From positions 1 to 55,675 of the forward strand of contig WRHK01000024.1 of the NCBI GenBank assembly GCA_009783295.1: 55,675 nt of DNA, written 5' to 3'. Below, in pieces: positions 7,358 through 17,351 of this stretch (position 1 is its first letter; each line of letters begins with the position of its first letter). Origin of the DNA: Promicromonosporaceae bacterium. GTDB taxonomy: Bacteria > Actinomycetota > Actinomycetes > Actinomycetales > Cellulomonadaceae. The notes under the pieces are model-generated. The model worked only from the letters and a program-made list of their open reading frames with translations. It was not told where the DNA came from and made no database searches. A program made the position numbers and the translations under genes.

Positions 7358-10300
7358 CGCTGGCACCTGCTCTCGTCCTCGTCGGTCGGATGATCCTGAG
7401 CGTGCTCTCCCTGTCGACGTTCCTCAGCGAGGTCAGCGTCGGCCAAGGGGTGTCGGAGGGAGGGAATGACTCTGCGAGCAGCGTGCCCGCACCACCCCCG
7501 GGCGGACTGCCCGCCGGCACCATGAGCGCCTTGTCGCCTGCGCCGTGCCAGCTGGCGTATTTCGCCAGCACGCCCGCATCCCACGCAGTCGCCCACGACT
7601 CGGCGAGCTCCGCCAGCGCGTCCTCGACGGAGTCGGCGGTCTCTGCGTCGGCAACCTCGGCCGCGCGTTCGGCGACGATGCGGGCGATACCGTCGAAGGC
7701 GTCGGAGTCGACAGGCACCCCAACGGAACCGTCCGCGGCCGCACCGGACGTCGTGTGCCTGGCGAGGATCGTCAGCAGTCCGTGGAGGCCGCGGTCGAGT
7801 GCTCGCGGCGCGAAGGGCGTCGCCCCCGTCGCCTCGACCTGCTTGTAGAGCGCCCGGTGGTAGGACGTGAACGACTCGAAGTGCGACAGGTCGCGCGACC
7901 GCGACGCGTTGAACAGGGTAAAGACAAGCCCCGGAAAGCGGCGACCAACGCGGCTCGTCGCCTGGATGTACTCCGACGTCGTCTGCGGCTGACCCATCAC
8001 CACCATGAGACCGAGACGGTCGACGTCGACACCGACGGAGATCATGTTCGTGGCGAGCACGACATCCGGCGTATCGGGGTTCGGCAGTGAGGTCTGCAGG
8101 CGTTCGAGCTGCTCCGGGATCTCGCTCGACCGCTTGCGCGACGTGAGTTCGGCAGGATCTCGGATCTCGCGAACGGTGGAGCCGAGTCGACCGGCGACGA
8201 CCTTGACCCTGTCGCGGACGTCGTCGCTGGTCTGGATGTAGGCGGCGCCCAGGACTCGAAGGCTGTTGAAGTAGCCCAGCAGCGTCCAGTACGCGTCCTT
8301 CACGGTCTCGTCGGCGTCGAGGTCGTGCGCGCCCTGGAGCACGGCGGCGTAGGTTCGCACGAGGAGTGTCGCGTGGCTCGTGCTCGGTGCCATCAACCCG
8401 ACGTATCGTCGTGTCCCCTTCTCCGCCGGCGTCGCGTCGACGGCGAAGAACGAGTCGCTCGCGTCGAGCCCCGGCGGCGGGAACTGCTGTGATGTCCGGT
8501 TGAACACCGCCGAGACCTGGTGGGCGGCTCGACGGATCGTCGCGGTGGAGGCCACGAGCTTGGGGCGGGCGTGCGTGTCGGGATCCGTCGCCAGGAAGTC
8601 GATCGCCGTCTCGTACAGGCCGACGAGCGTTCCGAGCGGTCCGGAGATGAGGTGCAATTCGTCCTGGACGATGAGGTCCGGCGTCGCGTCAGTGCCGGTT
8701 GTGCCACCTCGTCCGAACAGGAGGCCGCTCTTCTCGTTCCAGGCGAGCATCGCGAACTTGTCGACCGTGCCGATGATCAGCGACGGGCGCTGGTCGTAGA
8801 CGTCCTCGTCGACGAGGCACACCGGGAGGCCGTCACCGCCGTGGAACCGGCACTCGAGGTCCGGGCACCGGACATACATCCGCGGCATGTGACGGTCGGC
8901 CTTGTACGCCTGGTGATCGAGCTTGGCGCCGCACCACGGGCAACGCAGGAGCTGAACGGGGTTACCCGAGTCGCCCGGGTCCTCGTGGTTCGAGAGCTTC
9001 CGCAGCGCCTTCGCGGCGTCGTCGACCTTGTTCGGCGTGGCACCCTGACCTACCCAGAGCCCGATGGTGAAGGGCGCCTTGTCGCGGAGGTCCGGGTCGG
9101 TCGACCGGAGATCCTCCAGGGCGCAGATCAGGCCGGTCGCGCGCTCGAACTGCTGGAGGGTGAGAAGGCGCAGCGTGTAGCGCATGATCACGCCGACGCC
9201 GCCCCCGCGGCCGTCGTCGCCGGCGCCCCGAAGCCTGCGGTGGACCAGGGTGAAGGCTATGAGTCCGAGGTAGGCCTCGGTCTTGCCGCCACCCGTCGGG
9301 AACCACAGGAGGTCGGCGACATCGCGGTCTTCGCAGGCCGGATCCGCCAGCCCTTCGAGATTCAGGAGGATGAATGCGAGCTGGAACGGCCGCCACGAAC
9401 CGACGACCGCGGTGGTCTTGTTGCGCACGTACTCCTGCTTGCTGCGCTGCTGCTGCATGACGGAGTTCATCGCCTGGAACGACTTGCGCGCCACTGCATC
9501 GCGTTCGAGAAGGGCTATGCCGCCGCGCATCCGGACGACGGCGCGCTGGGCGTCGTCGCAGTGCTTCTCGGCGGTCTCGCGATGGTGGGCTGGCAGACCC
9601 TCGTCACGGGTCCTGGCGCGCTGGTCCGAGATCCATTTCTCGTAGGCGTCGACGAGTGCGCTCAGCGGCGCGGTCAGCGTCGGGATATCGCCCGCGCCGG
9701 CCAGTCCGGGCATCTCCAGGCCCGGCACGTCGATGCGATCCGCTTTGGCCAACGGAAGGTCGTGCTGAGGGAAGAACGTCGTGCGGAGTTCGTCGACATG
9801 CTCCTGCTCGTCCCACGTCACGGCGACGCCGTGGCCGACGGCGAGGTGTCGCTCACGGCGGTAGAGCAACTCACCACCGCGCTCGTCAGAGTCGAGATGG
9901 GCCAACACGCGGTCAGGGCGTCGGTCCTTGAACTCGCCGTCGACGGCCCGGACGCGAAGCTCGGGACGGAACCAGCACAGGTGGTCGACGCGCCCCTTCT
10001 CCGGACGGCGCCAACTGTTGACGAGAACGAGGGTCACGTTGACGACGCCATCGCGGGCAGGCCTCACGACGGTCCGCAACTGGAGCCCGTCGACGACCGT
10101 CTGCGCGGGGCGCACGCCGGGCGTCACGTCGATCGTGATCTCGGTGGGTCCCACGGTGAGCCGTCGCCACTGGCCGATCCTCTTCGTCAGGGCTCGGGTC
10201 TCAGGGCGCTCCGCTCCCTCCCCTGCGCCGGCGGAGGTGTCGGGCTCGTACCGGTCGGTAGAGACCTCGACGGTGATCGTGGTCGTACCAGAGGACAGGC

Positions 10301-10583
10301 CGAAGGTGAGGCCGATCGTGGATGGGTAGCGCAGGTGGGCGAACGAGACGCCGGGGTCGTAGTCGGCGTCGGGGGCGGCACCCGCCTCGACCTCGGGCGT
10401 CTCGTTCGGGTCCTCGACCGACGACCCGGCGCCGACACTCGACTGGGGATGGAGGATGCCGACGATAAAGCGCTCCAGCGGCTCCTCGCCGAGGACGTCG
10501 TCGTCGGGCCCGCCGTAGAGGTCGGCGCGGACGGCGTCGACCATATGCTCCCGCGCCAAGTACCACGGTGCGAGGTCAGTCAT
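7344..10583 (-). CDS. drmA: DISARM-type helicase DrmA
   Basis: 1079 residues from ATG 10583 (start MTDLAPWYLAREHM), overlapping the upstream helicase gene by 8 bp. The Walker A segment LLWFPTGGGKTEAYLGLIAF lies near residue 430, followed by IMRYTLRLLTLQQFERA, the box IVQDELHLISGPLGTL (DEAH-like, DELH), LVASTATIRRA (motif III) and in the C-terminal half VVLATNMISVGVDVDRLGLM and QATSRVGRRFPGL (motifs V and VI). Four cysteines in RCPWCGAKL and RCPDLECRF form a probable zinc site. This layout and length fit DrmA, the SF2-type translocase of DISARM. It is the strongest marker that this island contains a DISARM core. Confidence 0.92.
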   Translation of the reverse strand: MTDLAPWYLAREHMVDAVRADLYGGPDDDVLGEEPLERFIVGILHPQSSVGAGSSVEDPNETPEVEAGAAPDADYDPGVSFAHLRYPSTIGLTFGLSSGTTTITVEVSTDRYEPDTSAGAGEGAERPETRALTKRIGQWRRLTVGPTEITIDVTPGVRPAQTVVDGLQLRTVVRPARDGVVNVTLVLVNSWRRPEKGRVDHLCWFRPELRVRAVDGEFKDRRPDRVLAHLDSDERGGELLYRRERHLAVGHGVAVTWDEQEHVDELRTTFFPQHDLPLAKADRIDVPGLEMPGLAGAGDIPTLTAPLSALVDAYEKWISDQRARTRDEGLPAHHRETAEKHCDDAQRAVVRMRGGIALLERDAVARKSFQAMNSVMQQQRSKQEYVRNKTTAVVGSWRPFQLAFILLNLEGLADPACEDRDVADLLWFPTGGGKTEAYLGLIAFTLVHRRLRGAGDDGRGGGVGVIMRYTLRLLTLQQFERATGLICALEDLRSTDPDLRDKAPFTIGLWVGQGATPNKVDDAAKALRKLSNHEDPGDSGNPVQLLRCPWCGAKLDHQAYKADRHMPRMYVRCPDLECRFHGGDGLPVCLVDEDVYDQRPSLIIGTVDKFAMLAWNEKSGLLFGRGGTTGTDATPDLIVQDELHLISGPLGTLVGLYETAIDFLATDPDTHARPKLVASTATIRRAAHQVSAVFNRTSQQFPPPGLDASDSFFAVDATPAEKGTRRYVGLMAPSTSHATLLVRTYAAVLQGAHDLDADETVKDAYWTLLGYFNSLRVLGAAYIQTSDDVRDRVKVVAGRLGSTVREIRDPAELTSRKRSSEIPEQLERLQTSLPNPDTPDVVLATNMISVGVDVDRLGLMVVMGQPQTTSEYIQATSRVGRRFPGLVFTLFNASRSRDLSHFESFTSYHRALYKQVEATGATPFAPRALDRGLHGLLTILARHTTSGAAADGSVGVPVDSDAFDGIARIVAERAAEVADAETADSVEDALAELAESWATAWDAGVLAKYASWHGAGDKALMVPAGSPPGGGAGTLLAESFPPSDTPWPTLTSLRNVDRESTLRIIRPTRTRAGASDGDD

Positions 10584-12360
10584 CGCGGTCACCGCTCCAA
10601 TCGAAACGCAACATGCCCGAGCACACGGGCGACAACCAGAGGCCATGTCTACCGACGGCGCCGCGCTGGGTTTCGCCCGAGACCGTGGCGATACTCTCGA
10701 CGCGGGCGCCGGTGATGCGAGGCCAGGGCACCTTTGCGCGGTCCCGCGGTCCGAGCCACCGCGCAAACCCCTCGCCGAACTCGAGCGACGAACGTCCGAC
10801 CACGTACCCGTCGTGGAGTAAGTTCCAGAACGGCAAAGCCAGGGTCGACCTCGTCAGGTCGAGCTCGAAGCGCAAAGGGTCTCCAGGACGCACGTCCTGA
10901 GCGATGTGGATCTGCGTCGCCACCTTGTCCACGCCGGGTGGTTCAGCGCGGTCGAGGTCGTCGACCTTGAACTGATAGCCGAGCTTCGTTCCAGGCTTCC
11001 ATCCGGACAGATACCAGCGGCCGGACCTCCCGGCGGACGCGCGCAGCCTCCGGTCGTCCGGACCGTCGCCGCGGACGATCACGTCCCGTGCGCGTGAGAG
11101 TGCCACGAACATCGCGCGGACGGACTCGGCATCGTCCGGACCATCGACGTCCAGCCAGGGCTTGTCAGGGAAATCGAGGCGGACGACGTTGTCGAACTCC
11201 AGGCCCTTGGCCCGGTGGACCGTCGATACGACGAACCGGGCATTCATCGGCTCGATGAGGTCGGGGACGAGCGGTCTGGGGCGGCGCAAGCCACGGGCCA
11301 GCACGGGAAGGTTGACTTCACGACCCGCGCCACCGGTGACCGAGCGCAGAGCCCGCCAGATCGACGCTGGATCGAGATCGGGTGCCACCTCGCAGGCTCG
11401 CTTGTCGACCTCATCCCGAGTGATGCCCGTCATGGGGTGGTCGGCGAGAATGCGCGCGATCCACTGGGCCAGCACGCGCTGATGTGCGCTGCGCCGAACC
11501 TCGACGGCGTCACCCGTAGCCGCAATCGCCTCAGCGGTGAGCAACGCCTGGCCGTTGTTCGGCGTCAGGAACACGGTGTTCCCGCTCCACCGACGTGCAT
11601 GCTCGACGGCGGAGGCGATGTCTCCGACGGGCACGAGCCCGGCGTAGAAGTCGTCGAGCGATGAGTTCCCATCACCTCGAAGGGCGGCCTCCCGCATGGC
11701 GACGACCTTGCGAGCGTCACGGGACCTGGCGCGGTACTGACCTGTGAGTTCCTTGACGGAGACCCCGGCCATGCGCCTCACGGTCGCCAGCAGTTCGAGC
11801 GAGGTCGTGGCGGACAGGGGAGAGTTCTCCGGCCGCAACTGCCAGTCGTAGATGCCCTGCGCGGGGTCGCCGAGCAGGCTGAAGCCGGCATCGTCCGGGA
11901 GCGCTGCGAGGATCTGCAGGAGGAAGTCCGCCCGAACCCCCACGACATCCTGGATCTCGTCGACGACGAGGTGCTCGAGACCGTCGAGCCGATCCCACGG
12001 TTCGCCTGCGAGCAGAGTCGTCGCCAACCTGATCCGCCGATCGAAGCCGAGTCCCGCGACATCCTCATCGGAGAGGTCACGGATGATCTCGCCGGCGAGC
12101 GAGTCCATCGTCTGGACCGTCACCGGCGCGCCACCACTCGCACGAAGGCGTGCGTCAGCGGCGTGCACGGCGGCGTTCGAGAACGAGAGCACGAGAATGC
12201 CGTCGGTCGGGTCGACGCCCTCCTCGTCGACCAGGTGGGCCACGAGGTTGGATACGACCTGCGTCTTGCCGGAACCCGGTCCGGCGATGACGAGCTGCCG
12301 GGTGTCCGGCTCGACCTCGACGGCGTCCAACTGGCTGGGATCGAGCTGCACGTCCGTCAT
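10576..12360 (-). CDS. UvrD/Rep-like SF1 DNA helicase
   Basis: 594 residues. Walker A IAGPGSGKTQVVSNL (26-40), DEAD-equivalent box LVVDEIQDVVG (about 130), STVHRAKGLEFDNVVRLDFP and MFVALSRARDVIVRG toward residues 385-430 are the standard SF1A helicase motifs. The C-terminal 150 residues lack UvrD features and may be an added nucleic-acid or partner-binding domain. It is 594 residues against about 720 for UvrD. The gene starts with a 4-bp ATGA overlap with the upstream GHKL-helicase and overlaps drmA by 8 bp, so it is co-translated with the DISARM-like genes. UvrD-type helicases are not part of the DISARM classes I know of. Confidence 0.88.
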   Translation of the reverse strand: MTDVQLDPSQLDAVEVEPDTRQLVIAGPGSGKTQVVSNLVAHLVDEEGVDPTDGILVLSFSNAAVHAADARLRASGGAPVTVQTMDSLAGEIIRDLSDEDVAGLGFDRRIRLATTLLAGEPWDRLDGLEHLVVDEIQDVVGVRADFLLQILAALPDDAGFSLLGDPAQGIYDWQLRPENSPLSATTSLELLATVRRMAGVSVKELTGQYRARSRDARKVVAMREAALRGDGNSSLDDFYAGLVPVGDIASAVEHARRWSGNTVFLTPNNGQALLTAEAIAATGDAVEVRRSAHQRVLAQWIARILADHPMTGITRDEVDKRACEVAPDLDPASIWRALRSVTGGAGREVNLPVLARGLRRPRPLVPDLIEPMNARFVVSTVHRAKGLEFDNVVRLDFPDKPWLDVDGPDDAESVRAMFVALSRARDVIVRGDGPDDRRLRASAGRSGRWYLSGWKPGTKLGYQFKVDDLDRAEPPGVDKVATQIHIAQDVRPGDPLRFELDLTRSTLALPFWNLLHDGYVVGRSSLEFGEGFARWLGPRDRAKVPWPRITGARVESIATVSGETQRGAVGRHGLWLSPVCSGMLRFDWSGDRDD

Positions 12361-15300
12361 CGGCGGTTCCAGAGGTACTCGAACTCGTTGAACGCGAGCA
12401 GCTCCCCATACTTCTGGAAGTTATCCCGAACGTTGATGATCAGGACCTCCTCCGAGCCGCCGTTCTTCGGCCCGCGCAGACCGCGGCCGATCATCTGCTG
12501 GTAGACGTTCGGACTGAACGTCGGTCGGGCGACGAACACGGCCTGCACCTTCGGGGCGTCGAAGCCCTGCGTGAGCACGTTGTAGTTGGTCAGGACGCGG
12601 ATCCGTCCCGCCTTGAACTCCTCGACGTAGTGGCGGCGGGCCGCTGGCTCGGTGTCGGCGGAGATCGACACGGCCGGGATCCCACGGTGCGAGAGCAGGG
12701 CCGCGATAACGCGCGAGTTCTCTACCGACGGCGCGAAAGTCAGGATCGTCCAGTCGCCGGGCAGGTCCGCGATCGCGTCGACGATGCGCTCCGTACGAGC
12801 CAGGTCCGCACCCAGGCGAGTGTTCACTGCCGAGGGCAGGCGTCGCATCTTCTCGATCTCCGCCAGATCGACGTCGGTGAGCTCGACGTCCGTGCCGTCG
12901 ATGACCTGGTGCCTGACCTGCGCGAGCACGCCCATGTCCTGCAGCTCCCCATAGGGGTCATCGGCATTCCGAAAGGCGCCCCGATCAAGCCGGTTTCCGT
13001 CGTAACGCCGGACCAGACGCTCCGTCTCCTCGGTCGACGTTCCACGGAACGGCGTCGCGGTGAGGCCGATGAGGGGCTTGGGGTCGGCTGCGGAGTCGCG
13101 CCCGCGACCGCCTCGCCCCATCCACTCGAGCACCTTCGTGTACGTCGGAGCAATCGACGTGTGGGCCTCATCGATGACGACCACCGAAGGGTCCTTCAGC
13201 CAGTCGTACTCGTCGCCGCCGCCCTTGGAGCGCTCATCGAGGGTGTCGATCGTCGCGATGACGAGCTGGAACGCTCCCGGCTCCTCAGGGACGTGGTTGC
13301 CGCCCCACAGGCGGCCCAGCCGCATCGGAACCGAACTGCCGATCGCGCGCCACACGTAGGTCCACGTCTCTGCGGCCTGCTCGCAGAGCTCGTCCGTCTG
13401 CGCGATCCAGACGAGCGGACGGTCGGTGTCGATCTTCGTCGCGTTGATCTCGTTGACGAGCGCCTCCACGGTCACGCGCGTCTTGCCTGCACCCGTCGGC
13501 AACGACACCATCCCGCGGTCGCTGCCGACGCCGCGGAGCATGGCGGCGATGTTGCGCGTAACGTGCTGCTGATAGTCGTGGAGTTCGCCAAGGGTGGCTG
13601 GGCCATCGATCACCTCGACTGCCGGGCGGCTGGATCCCGGGAAGCCTGCCCACTCGGCCGGGAAGCCAAGGGATGCGATCCACTGCCTCGTGGGGCGGCG
13701 TCCACTCCACTCGCGCGGCGGGTCCAGCCTGGCCGCATCGAGGGCGGTGCGGAGCTGCTTCAGGATGCCGACGCCGTGGACCGCCCTGGCCAGTGCGGCG
13801 ATCTCCTGTGGCGTGGTCTCCTCGGGCCGGTTCTCGAGAGCCTCAAGGGCTTGAGCAGGCACAATGCGCCGGAGCGCGTCAAGTCCGACCGCCATCAGCA
13901 GCCGCTCGTCGTCGTCGGTGGCCTTCTTGATGGCCACACGAAGCTTGTTCGCGACGGTCTGCGCCATCTGATCGAAGACCTGTGCAACGTCGCGGCTCGA
14001 CATCCCGAGCGAGAGCACGTGCGAGACCTGCTGAAGCTGGCCCTCGCGGCTGGTGGCTGTCGTGAGAATCGTCGTGCCCTCCCGGCGCGCGGCGATGCTC
14101 TGTGCCTTCTGTCCCTGCGGTGTGGCGATCATCCGCTCGAGCCGAGCGCAGGGCTGGAGACGTAGGTCCTGGTCCTCGGGCGCGAGCCTCAGCCGTAGCG
14201 GCGGGAACAGATCAGTCAGGAACTCGGCCTCGCCAGAGGTCTCGACGACGATCTCCTCTTGGAGCAAGTCCTTGCCGAGCGGCATGCTCCAGTTCTGGAC
14301 GTAGATGTCGACGTCCTCGGCCTCCGCCACCCGCAGTGCGGGAACCTGGGCCTCCAGCATGGCGGCGTAGACGTCGTCGTCGTCGGTGACTCCGACGTTC
14401 TTCGGCTCCACCAACTGCCGACGCGACCCGACGCGAACCATGATGGCCTCGGGCGTGATCGAGTCGGCGGTCCATACGTAGAAGGCGGCGCGACGCCGGT
14501 CGTCCGAGTCGTCGCGCGTCCACGTGTCGGCGATCGACTTGTAGAGCGACCAGTCGTCCGCCGTCACCTTCGCCGGGTCATCCTGCAGACGAAGCGTGCG
14601 AGCCACATGCGAGGAGGTCTCGTATGCAGGCAGGGAGTCCGTCGGCACCGACTCGCTCGCGACGAGAACGTGCTTCGGCTTCATCAACCCGAACGACGTC
14701 CGGAGGAGGCCGTACCTGCGGATGAACCACGCCTCAGGCGAGATGACCTTCTTCTGGCCGTAGCTCGCGTTGGACCGGTGGCGCACCGTACGCCCGGCCG
14801 GGATGCCCTGCGCGATGATGCGAGCGGTCGCCGCGGCACGCGCCTCGGGCGACATCTCCGTCAAGATCTGCATCGGCCAGAGCGGAGGCGGACCCTCGAC
14901 GAGAACGTAGTCGGGATCAGGCCTCGCACCCTGCTGGTCGGCGATGAAGTGTTCCTTCATCGCGTCGATGTAGCTGAGGTACCACTGCTCGCGAGACACC
15001 TCCTCGTATCGGGCCGTCGGGGCCTCGACCGCGCCGATCTCTCGCAGCAACTCCGCGTCGTCCCGGTGAAACCTCGGGTCGATCAGGAAGTCGCGATCCC
15101 GCGAGCCGTCGACAGGGACGATGTCACCGGCGAGGAATGCCATCCCAGGAGGCACCCACCGCCCGGCAGCGGTCTTGACCCTCGTCCGAAGGGTCAGGTC
15201 GCGAGCGTCCGTGCAGTTGAGGTCCTGGCGAAGGAGCGATAGAGCGGTGCCGTGCGGGATCTCGCGCAGGATCTCCCAGATCTGTGGCCATACGGAGCCA

Positions 15301-17183
15301 GGCTCCTTGAGCGCCGCGGCGGTCAGCGCCCTCGTCAGGAGCTCGCGAAGCCGTCCGGTGCGGTCCATGAGGACGACGCCGAGCCGCGAGAGCCCCTCCT
15401 TGACGCCGGGAACGGCGACGAGCTCGGGATCGACGAAGTCGACACCCGTGCGATCCTCGCCCTCGACCTTGACGAACACTCGTCCCTTCGTCGCCGCCTT
15501 GAGCACGCCCGTGTCAAGGCGGACGATCTTCGCCCTCGAGACCCCGCTCGCGAGCTGTCGCCCGGCCTCCAGATCCGTCAGCCGACCCGACTGGTCGAGG
15601 ACCCACGCCGCGAGGTCGATTGCCTTCGCGCACTCGTCCACGGCGCCCTTCTCAACGACGTCCTCCAGCCACGCCTCGATCGACGCCGGGTGTGAATCTG
15701 GTGCGCTGTCGGCAGCCTTCATGAGGCGTGCGACCTTGGCGCGCCGCTCGGGGTTCGTGTACACCATCGGGTGCACCCAGCGGTCGGCGTGTCCGCCCGC
15801 ATCGCGCCAACGCTCGAGCCACGCGACCGAAACCGGCGAGTTCCGGCCCAGCGTGTCTCCTCCGAGCCACTGCAGCTTCGTCGCCACCCGGAGCCGTCCG
15901 GTCCCATCGGGCAGCGACGGCTCGCGCCTCAGGTGATTGATCACGGGCACGTTGATGATGTCGTCAGCGTCGCTTCGCGGCTCGTTGCCTCGCGCAGGCA
16001 TCGCGTCGAGGACTGCGGCAATCCGATCCGTGCCCTGGAAAGCACGGAACGCGCGGACGATCAGGGGCGGGAGCACCCGTGTCAGCAGCTCCTCGTTGAA
16101 CGCGCCCCGCAGCAGGTGCTTGCGGTCGTCCGAGAGCTTCCAGGGGGCGTTGACGATTCCGGACAGCGTCGTGAGGTCGCCCGTCGGGAAGTAGGACCAG
16201 AACTGACCCATCTCGTAGGCGGAGCGCGTCAGGCAGACGGCATACGCAACCTCGACCACGTCGCGTCCGGCGGAGTAGGAGCCCTCGACCCGCGCCGCGG
16301 GACTCGGAACGTGGGTGGTCCTCGCCACCGCCCAATCGGTCGCCTCATCGTTGACCTGAAGCCGAAAGACGCCGGCACCGACCTCCTCTACGGAGAGGGT
16401 GCGCCTACGGGGCGGCTGGCGCTGGAGCACGAGGCCACGCTCCTCCGCGGAGAGGGCGAGTCCCCGCAGCGCAACGACGTCACGGGCCGGGAACTGGTCC
16501 TCGTTGCGCAGGCCGACCCTCGTGACATGAGGGGAGAACAGTACGAACTCGTTGCGGAACAGATCGAGCCGCACCGACAGGAGGCGGTGGGCTTCGGCAT
16601 CCCGCAGCGGGAGGACAACGATCGTCGACGCCCACTCCTGGAGCTCGCGGAGCACCGCGTCACCCTCGAAGTCGAGCGCCGGATCGAGGATCGTCGCGGT
16701 GCGCATCGTCGGGAAGCGGCGAGACTCGAAGCCTGCCTCACGCAAGGTCGCTTCGGCCTGGGCCCTGTCGAACCCGAACGAGACGCTCGTGCTGTAGATC
16801 CTCGGTGCGTCGCTGACGGCAAGGACGGACTTGAAGCCGATGCCGAAGCGACCCACCTGCTCCTCACCCTTGGACGAGATGTCCGAGGCCATGATCGCCC
16901 GGACGCCCTTCTCGTCGAACGGCGCACCGTCGTTTGCGACGTACAACGCGTCCCGGGTGAGCACCACCTCGACCTGCCGCCCACCTGCTCGGGCCGCATC
17001 GACCGCGTTCTGGACGAGCTCCTCCAGCTGACGGGTGCTGTAGCCGCCCGTGGAGATCTTCGCCTCGTTGTTGGCGTCCTCGAGGATCCTCGCCGGGTCC
17101 TCCGCGTAGACCTTGAGGCAGGTTGCGGTCTGGTTCTCGACGACGGCGGCCAACACGGCGTGGCCAGGGGTCCAGCTCGGCAC
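12357..17183 (-). CDS. GHKL ATPase (Hsp90/sacsin-like) fused to SF2 DEAH helicase
   Basis: 1608 residues. GTG at 17183 is chosen because GGGAG lies 7 bases upstream; an in-frame ATG at 17237 is the alternative. The N-terminus is a GHKL ATPase: N-box ELVQNAVDAARAGG (N59), ANDGAPFDEKG (D85, G86) and lid VGRFGIGFKSVLAVSD (110-125), as in sacsin and Hsp90 N-domains. About 1000 residues without recognised motifs follow. The C-terminal 385 residues are an SF2 helicase: SLPTGAGKTRVTVEAL (near 1225), VVVIDEAHTSIAPTY (near 1336), LIGLTATPFRG, LTNYNVLTQGFDAPKVQAV and QMIGRGLRG. One chain thus holds a clamp-type ATPase and a DNA translocase. It follows the m5C methyltransferase gene and is coupled to the UvrD-like gene by ATGA. 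Confidence 0.88.
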   Translation of the reverse strand: MPSWTPGHAVLAAVVENQTATCLKVYAEDPARILEDANNEAKISTGGYSTRQLEELVQNAVDAARAGGRQVEVVLTRDALYVANDGAPFDEKGVRAIMASDISSKGEEQVGRFGIGFKSVLAVSDAPRIYSTSVSFGFDRAQAEATLREAGFESRRFPTMRTATILDPALDFEGDAVLRELQEWASTIVVLPLRDAEAHRLLSVRLDLFRNEFVLFSPHVTRVGLRNEDQFPARDVVALRGLALSAEERGLVLQRQPPRRRTLSVEEVGAGVFRLQVNDEATDWAVARTTHVPSPAARVEGSYSAGRDVVEVAYAVCLTRSAYEMGQFWSYFPTGDLTTLSGIVNAPWKLSDDRKHLLRGAFNEELLTRVLPPLIVRAFRAFQGTDRIAAVLDAMPARGNEPRSDADDIINVPVINHLRREPSLPDGTGRLRVATKLQWLGGDTLGRNSPVSVAWLERWRDAGGHADRWVHPMVYTNPERRAKVARLMKAADSAPDSHPASIEAWLEDVVEKGAVDECAKAIDLAAWVLDQSGRLTDLEAGRQLASGVSRAKIVRLDTGVLKAATKGRVFVKVEGEDRTGVDFVDPELVAVPGVKEGLSRLGVVLMDRTGRLRELLTRALTAAALKEPGSVWPQIWEILREIPHGTALSLLRQDLNCTDARDLTLRTRVKTAAGRWVPPGMAFLAGDIVPVDGSRDRDFLIDPRFHRDDAELLREIGAVEAPTARYEEVSREQWYLSYIDAMKEHFIADQQGARPDPDYVLVEGPPPLWPMQILTEMSPEARAAATARIIAQGIPAGRTVRHRSNASYGQKKVISPEAWFIRRYGLLRTSFGLMKPKHVLVASESVPTDSLPAYETSSHVARTLRLQDDPAKVTADDWSLYKSIADTWTRDDSDDRRRAAFYVWTADSITPEAIMVRVGSRRQLVEPKNVGVTDDDDVYAAMLEAQVPALRVAEAEDVDIYVQNWSMPLGKDLLQEEIVVETSGEAEFLTDLFPPLRLRLAPEDQDLRLQPCARLERMIATPQGQKAQSIAARREGTTILTTATSREGQLQQVSHVLSLGMSSRDVAQVFDQMAQTVANKLRVAIKKATDDDERLLMAVGLDALRRIVPAQALEALENRPEETTPQEIAALARAVHGVGILKQLRTALDAARLDPPREWSGRRPTRQWIASLGFPAEWAGFPGSSRPAVEVIDGPATLGELHDYQQHVTRNIAAMLRGVGSDRGMVSLPTGAGKTRVTVEALVNEINATKIDTDRPLVWIAQTDELCEQAAETWTYVWRAIGSSVPMRLGRLWGGNHVPEEPGAFQLVIATIDTLDERSKGGGDEYDWLKDPSVVVIDEAHTSIAPTYTKVLEWMGRGGRGRDSAADPKPLIGLTATPFRGTSTEETERLVRRYDGNRLDRGAFRNADDPYGELQDMGVLAQVRHQVIDGTDVELTDVDLAEIEKMRRLPSAVNTRLGADLARTERIVDAIADLPGDWTILTFAPSVENSRVIAALLSHRGIPAVSISADTEPAARRHYVEEFKAGRIRVLTNYNVLTQGFDAPKVQAVFVARPTFSPNVYQQMIGRGLRGPKNGGSEEVLIINVRDNFQKYGELLAFNEFEYLWNRR

Positions 17184-17351
17184 CGATCTACTCCCGATGA
17201 TCATCATTGGTTGGGCAACGATGCCCACATCGAGCATCCTCGACTGGTCGGGACTGTACGACTCGCCACGGACATCAACGGCCGCGCGAATGGCCCAGGA
17301 CCAGCTTCATCCCCAACGTCGCACGGATTTCACCCGCTGAGTTGCGATCGG

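Noticed and set aside
5636-10583. Druantia (DruE also has DUF1998 and helicase parts)
   Set aside because: Here the helicase and DUF1998 protein are separate and both show DrmA and DrmB features; no DruH-like gene.
12357-17183. Z1/MORC-type m5C-associated system
   Set aside because: The ATPase plus methyltransferase plus Vsr set recalls it, but no Z1 domain, AIPR or PF14390-like protein was seen and DrmA/DrmB are present.
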